Assembly (NCBI GenBank): GCA_009760855.2
Contig: WPIO01000246.1
Coordinates: 1 to 64,000 of the forward strand
Source of the DNA: Cristatella mucedo
Lineage: Eukaryota > Bryozoa > Phylactolaemata > Cristatellidae
Direction of reading: 5' to 3'
Length of the DNA stretch: 64,000 nucleotides
A program made the position numbers and the translations under genes. A model generated the notes under the pieces. It was not told the DNA's origin. It saw only the letters and a program-made list of their open reading frames with translations, and did not search any database. Below, piece by piece: positions 43,440 to 55,055 of the stretch; position 1 is the first letter of the stretch, and each line of letters begins with the position of its first letter.

Positions 43440-43440
<1 letters not shown>

Positions 43441-43782
43441 ATACCCAAGTGCTCCATGTAGCACGATGTATCTCTATGAATTACCTACTCTTCTTGCAAC
43501 TGCTATGCATGCTACGATCACTAATCGGGTCACTTGTTGGTTTCACGACTACATCGAGTGCCAAAATATAATGCTGCCATTTTTAGGTGCGCAAAATTTC
43601 TATATCACTATTTACATCATTAACATTTAAAAAAAGAAAGCAATATACACAATGTTATATCTCAACAAGTCTGCGAAAACCGTAAAATAAACCGGTGGTA
43701 ACATACTAGTTACATTAATCAGAACACGATGACCACAAGTAAGAAATTCCAGTAAATGTGAAAATTATAATCGCCAATTTAC

Positions 43783-43884
43783 CTGTGAAACTTCAACAGC
43801 TGCTCTAGGCGGGACTTGATTCTGTGGGTCAAGCTGGTTTTGGAAATCCATTCTGCGACATATTTCCATTAGTCTCGACCACAC
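43783..43884 (-). CDS. Exon Y, unknown gene, copy 2
   Basis: 102 bp, acceptor CTGACTGCAG and donor CAG/GTAAAT. It encodes VWSRLMEICRRMDFQNQLD and ends VEVSQ. The donor is stronger than in copy 1. Confidence 0.72.
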
Positions 43885-45712
43885 CTGCAGTCAGATAGTA
43901 CGCAATTAAAACAAATGCAGAGCAACAAAGAATTATGTTGCAACGTCTGGCTAAAAGAGGAGCAAGGCACAATCGGCTGCAGTACGATTTTTCCAGTGCC
44001 ACGTATACTACCAGAATTTAATATAGTAAGGTAACATAGGCTCCATTAAATGTCTGCAAAATGGAAACCTTTAATCAGCTTTGCTTTACAACAACTACTA
44101 CTGCCACCTAATACATCATAGCTGTAGTAAAAAATCATTTAATGAACTAATCTTCAACTTCAACTAAGTATAGCCAATCAGTGCAGAGGTATTGGTCGTA
44201 AGATCATAACGTGCAATGTAGGAAACGAACTTCTTAATGCACACACATACGTGCGTAAAAATGCATGAGCGTGCGTCTACACATGGGCCATGAATGTGCT
44301 TACACACGTGGACCATGCACAACGTAAAAAGATATGCCGACGATTCTGAACTGAATCATCCAGTAACTGCTATGCCACTAACTTGCATTATAACGGCAGG
44401 TACGGTGCATGATTTATAACATACAGCTTGCTAGCAACACGATTGCAAGGCAGTACAGACCTCACCATACTCCTCGGACATTTCATCAAGTGGCTCGGTT
44501 GGCCAATCAGCGTCAGTTTCATTTTCTTCCATCTCCTCTTCCAGCTGCTCCAAGAACAAAATCTGGTCGCGTATTGCTTGCTGTAGCTCGGGGTCTTCAA
44601 GCGGCCTAACAGCATCATCTGCCTCCCACATCATAAACTGGGACATCAAGGGAGCCATGTGCCACATCTATAGAGACAGACCAAACATTGCAGCAGAACA
44701 CGAGATTGGAATGCACGCTCGCTCACACACAAACACACCAGATGAAGGTCAAACAACCAGAAATTGTACAAGATGGCAGGTCACCTGATTCTAAAAAGGT
44801 CCTACTACCGAAACTAGGCTGCTACCCCTGGACATGCAGCTATACAGAGTAAGGTAACTCCGGCAGCAGCTGCTGCTGACTCACTTCCAGATTGGTTTTC
44901 TCTTGTGGTATCGAGTCGTTGTCCACATAAGCCATAATGTCATCGACCGTAATCTATTGGCAAATGAAGTCGCCCATGTCAGTAGAATCTCGATCCCACA
45001 GTAAAGAACTTGGCATGATGGCAAAAACTACACGCCGCCCCTTATGAGGTAGCCATGCAAGAAAGAGCAACGAGGATTCGCTCGATATAGGACAGGGATT
45101 ACCCAGTCTTCTTTCATGGCAGTGCGGCAGATCTTAAGCGATCAAATGTCTGGTCGAGTGATGCAGGCAAAGTAGCTGCAGTCGGACTTTAATGAGGAAT
45201 GCCAAGAGAGAGCCCCAGTTAGAGTAGCACTGCATATACGGAACCAGAACACCAATGCAGTCGGCCAGCCCAAGCTCAGCAATGCAAATTGTAGTAAAAC
45301 TAGCTGATTTAACAGTCTCATTTGTATGGAGACATAAGAACAGAAAACATGATCACTACCGATCGCAATTGGCAATAAAGAATTGCCTACCAAAAGACTC
45401 GAACCAACGTCCTCGGTAATAAAGAGCAGAAATCATTACCTCCTGGCCTATCTTAGAGCTGAGTGTCACCCTCAGCTGTTAGGGAAATCAACACACTCAT
45501 AAACGTAGCTCGGAAGGATTGGGTTTGTAGGAACAACTGGCTAGCCACACTCTCTTGCTAGCTATGAAGCCAATTCCTCTCTAGGTCAGTTATGTTAAAA
45601 TCATACCAGTCTTGTTGTAGCAGACAAAGACCACACATCTCAGCCTGCCGGTTGGCCTCACCGAACCTAGTCTCCAAGTCTCTCTCGCACGTTGGTGGAA
45701 TAAAGTCGTACC
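43783..45712 (-). CDS. Unknown multi-exon gene, D2 copy 2 (intact exons)
   Basis: Four exons are supported, all phase 0: V 45,662-45,712, W 44,885-44,953, X 44,461-44,667 and Y 43,783-43,884, each with AG acceptor and GT donor. V encodes GTTLFHQRARETWRLGS. W encodes VDDIMAYVDNDSIPQEKTN. X is a strongly acidic exon with DADWPTEPLDEMSEEYGE. Y has VWSRLMEICRRMDFQNQLD. X is 62% and Y 74% identical in protein to copy 1, with no length change. I do not recognise the family; the acidic, short-exon product has no visible signal peptide, membrane segment or enzyme motif. The first and last exons are not located, and the link from V to W is the least certain. Confidence 0.65.
44461..44667 (-). CDS. Exon X, unknown gene, copy 2
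   Basis: 207 bp, acceptor TGTCTCTATAG, donor GAG/GTCTGT. It encodes MWHMAPLMSQFMMWE, a Glu-rich central run (EQLEEEMEENETD) and WPTEPLDEMSEEYGE. The W-P-T-E-P-L-D-E-M-S-E-E-Y block is identical in both copies. Confidence 0.75.
44885..44953 (-). CDS. Exon W, unknown gene, copy 2
   Basis: 69 bp between TTTGCCAATAG and GTGAGT. It encodes ITVDDIMAYVDNDSIPQE and ends TNLE, joining exon X in phase 0. The same 69-bp segment in copy 1 (9,173-9,241) has two stops and no GT donor. Confidence 0.6.
45295..45470 (-). mobile_element. SINE-1 copy
   Basis: Partner of 9,590-9,775. The B box has decayed (GTTGGTTCGAGTC), with the AGGCAATTCTTTATTGCC body motif and GCTAG tail. Confidence 0.7.
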
Positions 45713-47650
45713 CTGACTACGCCTTCTTAACATCCACTAACGTATTCACACAACAACAGGATTCTGGGTTGGATTGGTAATAAACGGCATTCACGTTGCA
45801 TTGCTATTCAACCGACATTGCTAACAAAACACAATTCCTAGTGGTCTAAAAAGCCACAATATCATCGGTCAACAGCTGGCACCTTAAAGAATGTTCTCAT
45901 GTGGCTGCTGCCTTGCCAATGACCTGAAGTACCACATGGGAGCTGCAAGCAGCATTGGCCGGCCCAGAAGGCAGGTTTCTCCTAACCCAAAGCGTAATAG
46001 TACCACTGTCACAGGATAACAAAGCTGCCTTCTCATGAAGTCCTGAATAAGGAGCAATAACTACTGGGCCATCTAGAGGCAGCTTTAATCGCTTTCGCTA
46101 CTTAAAACCAGTCACTGAGGGGTGATGAATCTCTCCTGACAGCAGGAAAGGCCAACTGTACGGCCGTTGGGATTCAGTAGGACACCGGTCGATCTGATTC
46201 GCAGACTGAGATCGGTTGAAGAACACAGAATGCTGTGGTGGATCTGCACAGGCCACACTGGGCTGCTTTTATCAGTAGGCAGCTCCTGGAGGTCCCTATA
46301 GACTTGGGCTGCTGGCAAACATAGCAACATTCAGTGGCAAGGGAAGCTTGTTTACGATGCTTCAGCAGTACTCATCGCTCATCATGTTGAAAGCGATACA
46401 TTTTAAACAATATTCTATAACTCGGAGCACCGCAACTAAACAAGCCAATTAAGCAATCGCTTCAGCTACCTATGACTGAAGTACTCAGATTCCAAGCCAT
46501 TTTTCTGAGGCTTTACCCGAACTATTCTTCTAGTCATAACCAGCAATCCAGAACCACCTTGTACCCGCCGCATGTGATCCTAATCCTTCCTCAAATCACT
46601 GACATGCTATAATTTGCTATGATTTGCTATGAAGTTCCACAGCAGCCAAAATGTCGGCGAGTGCTTTCTCGGGTGTGGTGCTACTGTACGTTAAGGGAAG
46701 CAAAAATCTGTCAATCAAGCCCCGTAAACCAAAAACGATATAAGATGAATCCAAACCAATAAAGTCACCAATAGACTTCACAAATAATCACATCACTAAA
46801 TGCATAGCAAAAGTAGATAACTCACGGACAAAAGGCACGAGGCAGGTACTCTTGCCGGCGCGGCTCGACTTTGGATGGGGGACCGACTGTAATGCATAGA
46901 GCTTTAATAACCTATTTCAACAGAATTTTAAAATATCAATTTTGTTAAAGAAAAACAAAAAATAATTTCATAGAAAATTAACTGCAAGTAAGTGAACTTC
47001 GACCTAGAGGGTTTTATGAGCCATATTCGGCAACGGCCTTGACATTAACGACCACAACGTAACAGCCTTGGATATCACTCGGTGAAACAGTGAAATTCTG
47101 TCAATCCATTCAACATTCTGGTTGCGGCCAATTTATTCTGGTCTCAAATCACACAGCGATCTGTCAGAGTGTCAAGAACGATGCAGCAGCAATGTATAAT
47201 CGATAGTTTGAAGCAGGGAACCTCCCAAGTGAGCCCCGGCGAAAGTTCGAAGACAAAAATGAAAAAACACCACTCGTTACAGCCCATGCTCTGCCGGTGT
47301 GGATAGTGATGCATGATGACGATAGTCGGACGTTTGCTTCTTCTAACTGCAATGGCAAGCTTCATGACTAACCAAATGACACTGTGTAGGGGTTTGGACG
47401 AAAGATAAAGATGAATGATGCCCTCACAAGCGGTTCGTAGTGCTGACAAAGACGGCTGTATTGTGTAATACACATGCAAACTCTGAAGAACCAGCGTACA
47501 TTCTGATGTAGAAGCCGTCGTGGCTGCTGCTGTCTGACTCAGTCACGCCGCCAGAGACATGCGACGAAAACAAGCATGGAGAAGTATTCGTGAACAGGAG
47601 CTTCAACCGCATTCGAGGCTAACGTGAAGCCGTGCACGGTTAGATGAAAT
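45713..47650. repeat. D2 non-coding part, second copy
   Basis: Aligns with 10,004-11,945. The possible coding patches described there are at 45,905-46,085 and 46,826-46,886. The block ends near 47,650, where similarity to the first copy stops. Confidence 0.6.
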
Positions 47651-47929
47651 TAAATTGTGACGTGCAATCGAAGCTTAATTCTAATAATATAAGGGACATT
47701 CAATTCGGTCTCGAGAATGAGACCTGACCACTGAATGTCCGAAAGGTCTTTATGTCCGGTCCACATAGTCAATTCCACGACCAGACACCGTGCTCGATTC
47801 CTTCCCGATGATTAACAATTGCTAACACTTTTACAGCTGTCGAATCTATATCCAATCGGCTTCTTTTTCTCTGTTGTGTTAACAACCACTAATTTGGTGG
47901 AGGTAGCCTGTCGGAAAATGTCACTGAGC
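47651..47929. other. Non-coding stretch with a small inverted repeat
   Basis: An imperfect palindrome (GGTCTCGAGAATGAGACC, 47,710-47,727) lies inside a longer imperfect one whose outer arms are CATTCAATTCGG and CTGAATGTCC. Nothing else is recognised. Confidence 0.4.
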
Positions 47930-48570
47930 CTCTAAAGTTGGTGCTTGGCTGGGCTGCCAAAGAAAGCTATTAGGCCACTGCAGCAGACTATGATTATGGC
48001 TGAAAGTCTAGTCTTCAAGTCCGAGCGGTTTGAGCACTTGTCTGCTTACCTAACAGAGCTAGGATGGATGCCGGTTGAGCAACGAATACAGCTCAAAGTT
48101 CTTACACTGACCCACAGGACCCGCCACGGCTGGGCTCCTTCGTACCTAGCTAAAATGCTGCATCAGTTACAGCCTGTTCGCGCCCTCAGGTCATGTGTTA
48201 ACAATTCATTATCTGTTCTATTCCTGTACTTAAAGACCCTTGGCGACAGAAGCATTAGCTCTGCTGGTCCTAGACTGTTGAACTTGCTTCTACAATTTTT
48301 ACACAACGTAAACCGCTATCCCGCTGGCTACTATGGCTTATCCTTTTCAGCGGTCCTGAGCTCCTACTTCCGTACTACTCACTACCGCAACACCTCTCCT
48401 GAATCTGCTATACTTCCCACTATTTCTTCGTTGGGTTAGACCAAGTCTGTTGGCTACCGAATGCCTACCGAATGCCCCTTAGGCTGTGAGTTGCTAGACA
48501 AAACTCTCCTGCGTAACACCCACATGGTCTTTAGGAATGAGTGGAGTTACAGACGGAGATACGTAATGCG
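47930..48570 (+). mobile_element. LINE-B C-terminal fragment, long open frame
   Basis: Encodes the LINE-B C-terminal region in one frame of 164 codons from 47,945: FKSERFEHLSAYLTELGWMP, VLTLTHRTRHGWAPSYLAKM, LKTLGDRSISSAGPRLLN, then the 3' UTR with the CACATGGTCTTTAGGAATGA type 3' end and TACGTAATG. It is the least decayed LINE-B C-terminus here, but it lacks the RT catalytic core. Confidence 0.85.
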
Positions 48571-48594
48571 AGGCACACAAATAATTAATTACGT

Positions 48595-48785
48595 CCAAAT
48601 TTAGACTCTCAAGGCCCACCCTGGCTCTACTCCCGTGTACTTGGCTGAACTTTTACAACAGCTTCGGCACCTTTAGTGCTGTAACTACAGCAAATCAAAA
48701 GATTCCGAACAACCTTACGCGATTGCTATGGAGGCCTAGGTTCAAGGGGTTTGTATCTAAGACCTTTCGATCGTATTGATTTTTG
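48595..48785 (+). mobile_element. CR1-like RT C-terminal scrap
   Basis: Frame TLKAHPGSTPVYLAELLQQL then stops, resembling the LAPxYLAELL region of CR1-like LINEs. No tail was found. Confidence 0.5.
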
Positions 48786-49594
48786 GCAGATAATTTTATC
48801 CTGCTTCAATTCCGCCAAATCGTTTACAGAGTAACTACCTTGCTGCTTTACTTCTCTTTTTACTTATTCTGTAAATAGTAAAATCTTGATGTCTGCATTG
48901 CAGCCAAGGAGAGCTGAATATCTACGAAGGCGTTTCAAAACTCCCTGGAAGAGAATCAACACCAAAGGATGACTGGCATGTATGGCATACAGCAATTAAG
49001 CTCAAACTACAATTACGATTATTGCAGCACACTGAAGCAAACTTGAAAGCACTCATGACCAACCGTTTTGGCTTGCAACGCTTGTACCATGCCCTAAATC
49101 ATGCACGGTCGAAACACAAAGCAAACGGGAGCAAAATAAGAGACAATTTCACTGGTGACTTCAATTATTATTTCTATATTTGAAGTCTATAACCTTGCTT
49201 CTATGCAGTTATCTGTGACCATGGCTACTCTATGGATGCAAAAACCACGTAGACATTTATAATGCCCTCGAAAAGTCCCGAATAAACCCCTTTAGTTTCA
49301 CCACAACATGCATTTTATTTTTATTTGTGCTTTGCGTGAGTGTTAAAATTACGGGAAACACACAGAGAATATGCACAGCACAGACAGACACAGCATACAC
49401 ACTCACAACTAACAAACACACAATATACAGAGGTATTGCAGAGCCACGGGTTGTAGTATTAATTGCTAGCTCATACTCAGACTGGGTGAGGCTTTGGCTA
49501 TTAAATACCTTGTTACTTACAGAAGGTAGGGAAGACCATTGGCATTTTTAATCCAGCCCATTTCTCGCGAACCCATGCCAAAAGAGTAGTCCTC
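48786..49594. other. Non-coding stretch, nothing recognised
   Basis: AT-rich, with a short CA-rich patch near 49,355-49,430. No exon or repeat homology seen. Confidence 0.5.
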
Positions 49595-49690
49595 TGCAGA
49601 AATGACCGAACTTCCTTTGCAAGAATGGTTAAGTGTGTAGAAACAGATTTAGTTCTCTAAAAGTATTATATCTATTGAATTATTATTGTA
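49595..49690 (+). mobile_element. LINE-A-like 3' tail remnant
   Basis: TTTGCAAGAATGGTTAAGTG, AACAGATTTAGTTCTCTAAA and AATTATTATTG mimic the LINE-A 3' end in decayed form. Confidence 0.5.
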
Positions 49691-51539
49691 AATAATTATA
49701 AGATTATTGTCAAATGCCTGCTTTCTGGAATAGCTGGCTTATTGTTTTACCCCTCCTCCCAACTACAGCTAAGTCACAACCGATGAAAATTGCTCGGTGC
49801 CTCACATAGCCAGCAAAGCAAATGTCTTCGCGTCGAGCTACACCACAGATTTCCACATAGCTGCTGCGTGCAAACACTTTCCGCTGTTTAGCTAGAGATA
49901 GCGGTGCATCGCGAAGCAGTACTCAGTGGCCAGACAACATCTAGCATCACTGCAGTTGGCCAGTGCTGGAAACAAACATCTACAGCCTGTATAGGGCACT
50001 CCAAACGTCCTACACACGGCTAGGGTTTCAACACAATTGCTAAACCAAAAAGCCAGCTCTTGTCGAACCAAAGCGTAAGAGAAGCATAATCTACGTCTTC
50101 AGATAGGAGCAGTATGCGACTACTGGGCTTCTAAAGGCTTTAAAAACCAAGATGTGACTGCCCAGAGAACGGTCTCAAGGCTAAGGCTTGCAACGGTGCG
50201 TCACAGCGAATCCCTCTGTTCACAGAGGCTCCAGCAGTGACTTTCTTGTCTCTCACAGTGCCGAAACTCAGCATTATTAGCTGCCACCGGCCCATTATCA
50301 GCGAGACAGCTTAGAGCAGCTATTTCGGTGCATTTTAAGTCGGTGATATTTAGCCACAACAGTAGCTGCCCATAAGCAACCCCTAAGCAGTTGCATTTGA
50401 TTTCACCAGACGCCGATTGCTTAAAAACCTTGAACAGTCGGCTCCTGAGAAGTTTCGGCCGTCTGGTTTTGTACAAAACCTCTTGGCCTTTGTTTCAGGG
50501 ACTTAAACCTTTTCGTTCAATTTCAGTTCGAAGTTTCTAGTACAAGGACCATGCCTGGATTTCAGGCCGATGGTGCAACTTCTCGACCTTTGGTGGCTTG
50601 GCGTTAGGTTGAGACTTTCAATTTGATGCTGAAACTTGGCTAGTGACAATTAGTAAGCAACTAATAGTTGGTTACTGTTGTCGTACACCTTAAATATTCT
50701 AGCTAATTAACAGTTCAATCTTAGACATTCGTCAAAACCTAGTGTCCCTCGACGTATAATACACAAGCCGAACCCCAGCTACCATATTTTGATTAGTGAA
50801 ATTCGCAGTATTTTCCAATTGATTTTTAGAAAAATAACCTTGCAAGTTATATACTGCCTGCACAATAGGGTCGAAATTAAAAGAAATACTCATAACCAAA
50901 CATTCAGATGGCTCGACTTGACCATATGGAATAACTAGTACTTGTAAATTTGTCATTGACCATTCTATTATTTTTCCTATTTTTGACGTACGTATTTTAT
51001 TGTGTTATTTGTCTGACTAGAAATTCAAAATCAGATATTCACTTCAGCCAACAACATCTGACCAAAATACAATTTTCATGCACTGACATTGACACTGTGG
51101 AAGAAGACTATTAAGATGTTGGCAGTGACAATTTTCCTGCTAACTGAGACGATAGAAACAAACTGATGTTAATGAAAACTGATTTATGAATTTCGTTGTA
51201 ATTTTTTCAATGAAGCTTTTTTGTATAAGCTTGTGTCCATAAACTGTGCCCTTAATTTTTCGACGATTGTAGTAGGGTCGCATTATATTATAATGACGTG
51301 AAAATGCAGGAGTATTAACCAACTTACACAAAGATTTTTCACAACATTTGGTTTAGCATTTACATGACAAGATGTCTGAAATAATAGTCTCAATTACACA
51401 TTGAACTCAAAAATAGTAATTCACTATCGCTGCAATACAAGCGGCAGTAATGGCAACACATGCAAGAGCATTTCATGATGGCATGATGATCTTATGAAAA
51501 GTCGACGAAAAATTCGACTGATGAAACGCCGACGTGGAC
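49691..51539. other. Non-coding stretch, nothing recognised
   Basis: About 1.85 kb without paralogue in this window. Minus-strand frames at 50,201-50,476 (91 codons) and 50,732-50,956 (74 codons) show no motif and no splice-supported continuation. The part after 50,640 is markedly AT-rich. Confidence 0.5.
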
Positions 51540-51829
51540 CGTTAATTAGCTTGTAACGAGCCGTGTAATTAGCTTCCAGAGATCACAGCTTGAAGTGAAC
51601 AGCGATTTACTTACCTATTAACCAAACTGTTTGCGATCGGCCCTTTTCGGAAATCGAAAAAGATATATCGCAAGACCATTTACGGTAATCCTTTACGATG
51701 GGAAAACGGTAATCAGCACACAACGAGAGTGCCTTAGCAGGTGAGCTCGTCTCCAAAAGGCCTCCTGCTGACCTAAGATTGGTGGAAAGGAAACACGATC
51801 GGATATTTTAAAAACCGGCTCAATTACTG

Positions 51830-52460
51830 AGCCGTACCGGCTCAGTAATTAAGCCGGTTCCTTTCACGACCTGGGCCCTGAGCTCATGGGTTAGCTTCCT
51901 TTGGTTGTAAATTCTTTTTTCGCGATTGCAAGCGTTGGTGAAAGCCGTAAAGGCTCGCCTGTCGCTGTACAAAAAGAGGCAGTTCAATCAGCTAGCATTT
52001 TTTTGTTTTTGTTTAGTTACCATAGATGGTGCACTAGATAAAGTTAAATCTTTTACTACCACTTTCCCGAGGTCGTGGGTTGGTTTCCACTGGATCAGGT
52101 AGGTTTTTCGGTGCGCCGTGATGGCATGCTAGGAAAGACAGTTGCTTCCACGACCTTGAAGCCGAGGTTCTGGGTTACATTCCTGTCGTGAGCGAGCCTT
52201 AATCATAAGAGCAAGCCGTAGTGAAAGCTGTAAAAGCTCATCGTCGCAATACAAAAAGAGGCTGTTTATAACCTCTCAGAATTTTTTTCTTGACACGTGA
52301 GTGCTTACTAAAAATGTCGTTCGTTTTCGGGTGAGGTCGTGGGTTTCTTTCCTGCGGTGGGCGATCATTTGTTGCACCTGCATGCAGTGCTAAAAGTCGT
52401 AAAGACGCTGCTGGAGCTATAGAAAAAGAGCCTGTTCAAACAGCTAGGATTATCTTTAAC
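51830..52460 (+). repeat. SINE-1 tandem array 3 (a, truncated b, c, d)
   Basis: Type a at 51,830 (with a duplicated CCGGCTCAGTAATTAAGCCG-like start), type b at 52,013 cut short after its B-box region, type c at about 52,110 and type d at about 52,285. An internal deletion joins b to c at about 52,095. Confidence 0.85.
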
Positions 52461-52770
52461 CGTACTTGCATGCTGACCCTGTGCTTGTCACTTCTAATTA
52501 ATCTATTAATGTTATTTACCAAGTATGATCCCAGTCGTCATTCGATCATGTTTCCTTTAAAGCGAATGTACAGAGCCTTGAAGGAGAGTACATTCTTTGA
52601 GGGTTCTTAATTAATTGTATTATTATTATTGTCGTAAATTGTTAAGTTGGTTTTCTCACTTTTCACTTTAATCAAGTTCGCTGCAATAAACGTGCGAATG
52701 TCATCATTACATGCAGCAGATGAGCTAAGATAATTCGACGTGCTACAGAGCTGGGAATGAACAATGCATT
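52461..52770. mobile_element. LINE-A tail (+) and RT scrap (-) between arrays 3 and 4
   Basis: The plus-strand 3' UTR (TTGCATGCTGACCCTGTGC) with an ATT tail at 52,618-52,631 is followed by minus-strand LINE-A sequence near motif E (AAGTTGGTTTTCTCAC, GCGAATGTCATCA). Same pair after array 4. Confidence 0.7.
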
Positions 52771-52917
52771 TGGTCACATAACGATAGAGCCTTAACCGGC
52801 AAGCAGATTCTCAACAGCCTTCCTGCTTACCTCAGATTGGTGGATAAGAAACACGATCGGATATTTGAGAACCGTCCATGTGGTAACTGGAAAGCTTGCA
52901 GTAGGTTTCGAATAAGC

Positions 52918-53640
52918 GCGCCGTGACGGCTCAGTAATTAAGCCGGTTCCTTTAACGACCTTGGCCCGGAAATCATGGGGTCGAATCCTTTGGTAGGAAA
53001 TCCTTTTTCACCACTGCAAGCGTTGGCGAAAGCTGCAAAGGCTCTCCTGTCGCTATACAAAGAGAGGCTGTGTAATGAGCTAGCATTCATTTCTGTTTTT
53101 TCCGTTTGGTTAGCCTGAATGGTGCACTAGGTAAAGCCAATGCTTTTACGAAAGCTTTCTTGAGGTCATTGGTTCGTTTCCCATGGTGGGCGATTGTTTA
53201 TCGCCACCTTAAGCTGTGATGAAAGCAGTACACTTCCTTTTGTCGCCATTAAAGAGAGGCTTCTCAATTATGTAGATCTTTTCTGGTGATCCGTGAGGGC
53301 GCGCTAGGAAAAATAGTTGCTTACACGACCTCCGTCCCGAGTTTGTAGGCTAGATTCCTGCCCTTGGCAAGCCTGTATCACCACTGCAAGCGGTGGTGGA
53401 AGCCGTAAACGCTCGTCAGTCGCAATAAAAAAAGAGGCTGTTTTAATTCAGCTGGGATTGTTTTTAATGGTGAGCCGTGAGTGCTTACTCGGAAAGGTAG
53501 ATGCTTTCACGAGCTCGTTCCTGAGGTCGTGGGTTCCTTACCTGTGGTTGGCGATCCTTTATTGCATCTGCATGCTGTGCTAAAAGCCGTAAAGACCACC
53601 TATCGCTATACAAAAATAGTCTGTTTAATCGGCTAGGATT
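52918..53640 (+). repeat. SINE-1 tandem array 4 (a-b-c-d)
   Basis: Monomer starts at about 52,918, 53,105, 53,283 and 53,470. This is the most regular tetramer, with spacing of 178-187 bp. Type d ends TAATCGGCTAGGATTTTC. Confidence 0.88.
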
Positions 53641-53950
53641 TTCTTTAACCATTCTTGTGTGCTGACCTTGTGCTTGTCATAGCTAACAGACTTGCTAATG
53701 TTATTGACCAAGCATGATCCCAGTCGCCATTCGCTAATGTTTCCTTTAAAGCGACTGCACTGAGCATAGAAGAAGTTTAAGTTCGTCAAGGAAGATTTAT
53801 AAATTGTATTCATATTAGTATTATTAACTAGTTAGCTGGTTTTCTTATCGTTTACTCTAATTAAGTTTGCCGCATTAAATGCGGGAATGTCATCAATACA
53901 AACAACAAATGAGCTGAGATAATTCGATGTGCTGCAAAGCTGGAAATGAC
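53641..53950. mobile_element. LINE-A tail (+) and RT scrap (-) between arrays 4 and 5
   Basis: Copy of the 52,461-52,770 arrangement: TGTGCTGACCTTGTGCTTG, decayed tail with TATTAGTATTATT, then minus-strand LINE-A with GCGGGAATGTCATCAA. Confidence 0.7.
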
Positions 53951-54099
53951 CATTGCAGTCGGTTACACTGCAAGAGAGCCTTAGCAGGCAACCCGATTCC
54001 CACTAGGTCTCCTGCTGACCTGAGATGGTTGGAAAGGAAACACGATCGTTTATTTGAGACCGTCTGTTTGGTAGCTGGAAAGCTTGCAGCAGGTTTCAA

Positions 54100-54770
54100 A
54101 AAAGCGAGCCGTAACGGCTCAGTAATTAAGCCGGTTTCTCATACGACCTCTGCCCCGTGGTCATGGATTCGATTCCTGTGATGGGAATTGCTTGTACACC
54201 ACTGCAAGCATTGGTGAAATCCTTCCGTCGCTAAACAAAAAGAGGCTGTTCAATAATCTAGAATTCGGTTTCTGTTTTTGTTTGGTGACCCTATATGATG
54301 TATTAGAAATAAGTAAACCATTTACGACCACTTTCCTGAGGTCGTGGGTTTGTTTCCTATAGTGGATGATCGTTTGTCGCTACTGCAACAGGTGGTGAAA
54401 ATAGTAAACGCTCTTTTGTCGCTATTATAAAGAAGCTTTACCATCGGGTAGATTCTTTTTTGTGAGCCGTGATGGCGCGATAGGAAAGAAGGTTGCTTCT
54501 ACGACCTTGGAGCCAAGGTCCTGGGTCAGATTCCTGTTGTGGGCGAGCCTGAATCACCCCTGCGAGCAGTAGTGAAAGCCGTAAAAGCTCTTCTGTCGCT
54601 TTAAAAAAGAGGCTGTTTTTAATCTCTTAAGATCTTTTTTCTTGAGCCGTGAGTGCTTACTAGGAAAGGCGTTTGCTTCCACGAGCTCGTTCCTGAGATC
54701 GTGGGTTCCATTCATGCGGTAGGCGATTCTTTATTGCATCTGCATGCGGCCATTTGATCATATTTTCTTT
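54100..54770 (+). repeat. SINE-1 tandem array 5 (a-b-c-d, d truncated)
   Basis: Monomers at about 54,100, 54,282, 54,460 and 54,642. Type d is cut near 54,750, with a short unrelated link before block D3 continues at 54,800. Confidence 0.85.
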
Positions 54771-54904
54771 ATGGCAACTGCACAGACTGCATTAGCATGC
54801 AACGCCTGCAACGCACTGCAGGGTGCAGGGCGTTCCTGCCACTGAGAGCTAAGTCTTTGAGGTCTATTAAATATAACTCGAGCTCAAGAGATCTAGTTAT
54901 GCCC

Positions 54905-55055
54905 TGACGCCAAGCTGGTTTGGTCCAGCGGTTAAAGTGGTCACCCCCGACCGAAGTCTGGCTGAGATAGTTGGCTCAGGCCCGGAAACATAAGTGAAGC
55001 GCCAGAATAGAGATTAAGTGCTCTTAAGGTGCTATACAAATAAATTGAATTTTTT
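54905..55055 (+). mobile_element. SINE-2 copy
   Basis: Paralogue of 27,450-27,600: AAGCTGGTTTGGTCCAGCGG head, decayed B box, AAGCGCCAGAATAGAGATTA then CTCTTAAGGTGCTATAC tail. Confidence 0.75.

Larger units (their letters stand above)
42082..43440. repeat. Segmental duplication block D4, first copy
   Basis: Aligns with 57,745-58,941 from GAATCAGTGTTCTGGGAT to the (GA)n tract at 43,388-43,439. Apart from the exon-like piece at 43,034-43,102, nothing is recognised. The methyltransferase-like stretch found in the partner is not preserved here (42,890-42,970). Confidence 0.8.
51540..54770 (+). repeat. Higher-order repeat of SINE-1 tetramers
   Basis: Three successive blocks, each made of a spacer ending in AACACGATCGGATATTTGA-like sequence, then SINE-1 monomers a-b-c-d, then a LINE-A 3' tail (+) and a LINE-A RT scrap (-). 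First monomers start at about 51,830, 52,918 and 54,100, giving periods of about 1,090 and 1,180 bp. A fourth relative lies at 25,960-27,235. Monomers of one type match across blocks better than different types match within a block, the signature of a higher-order repeat. Confidence 0.85.

Noticed and set aside
47700-47760. Small palindrome as a transposon end or operator
   Set aside because: Arms are short and imperfect, with no target duplication or coding partner.
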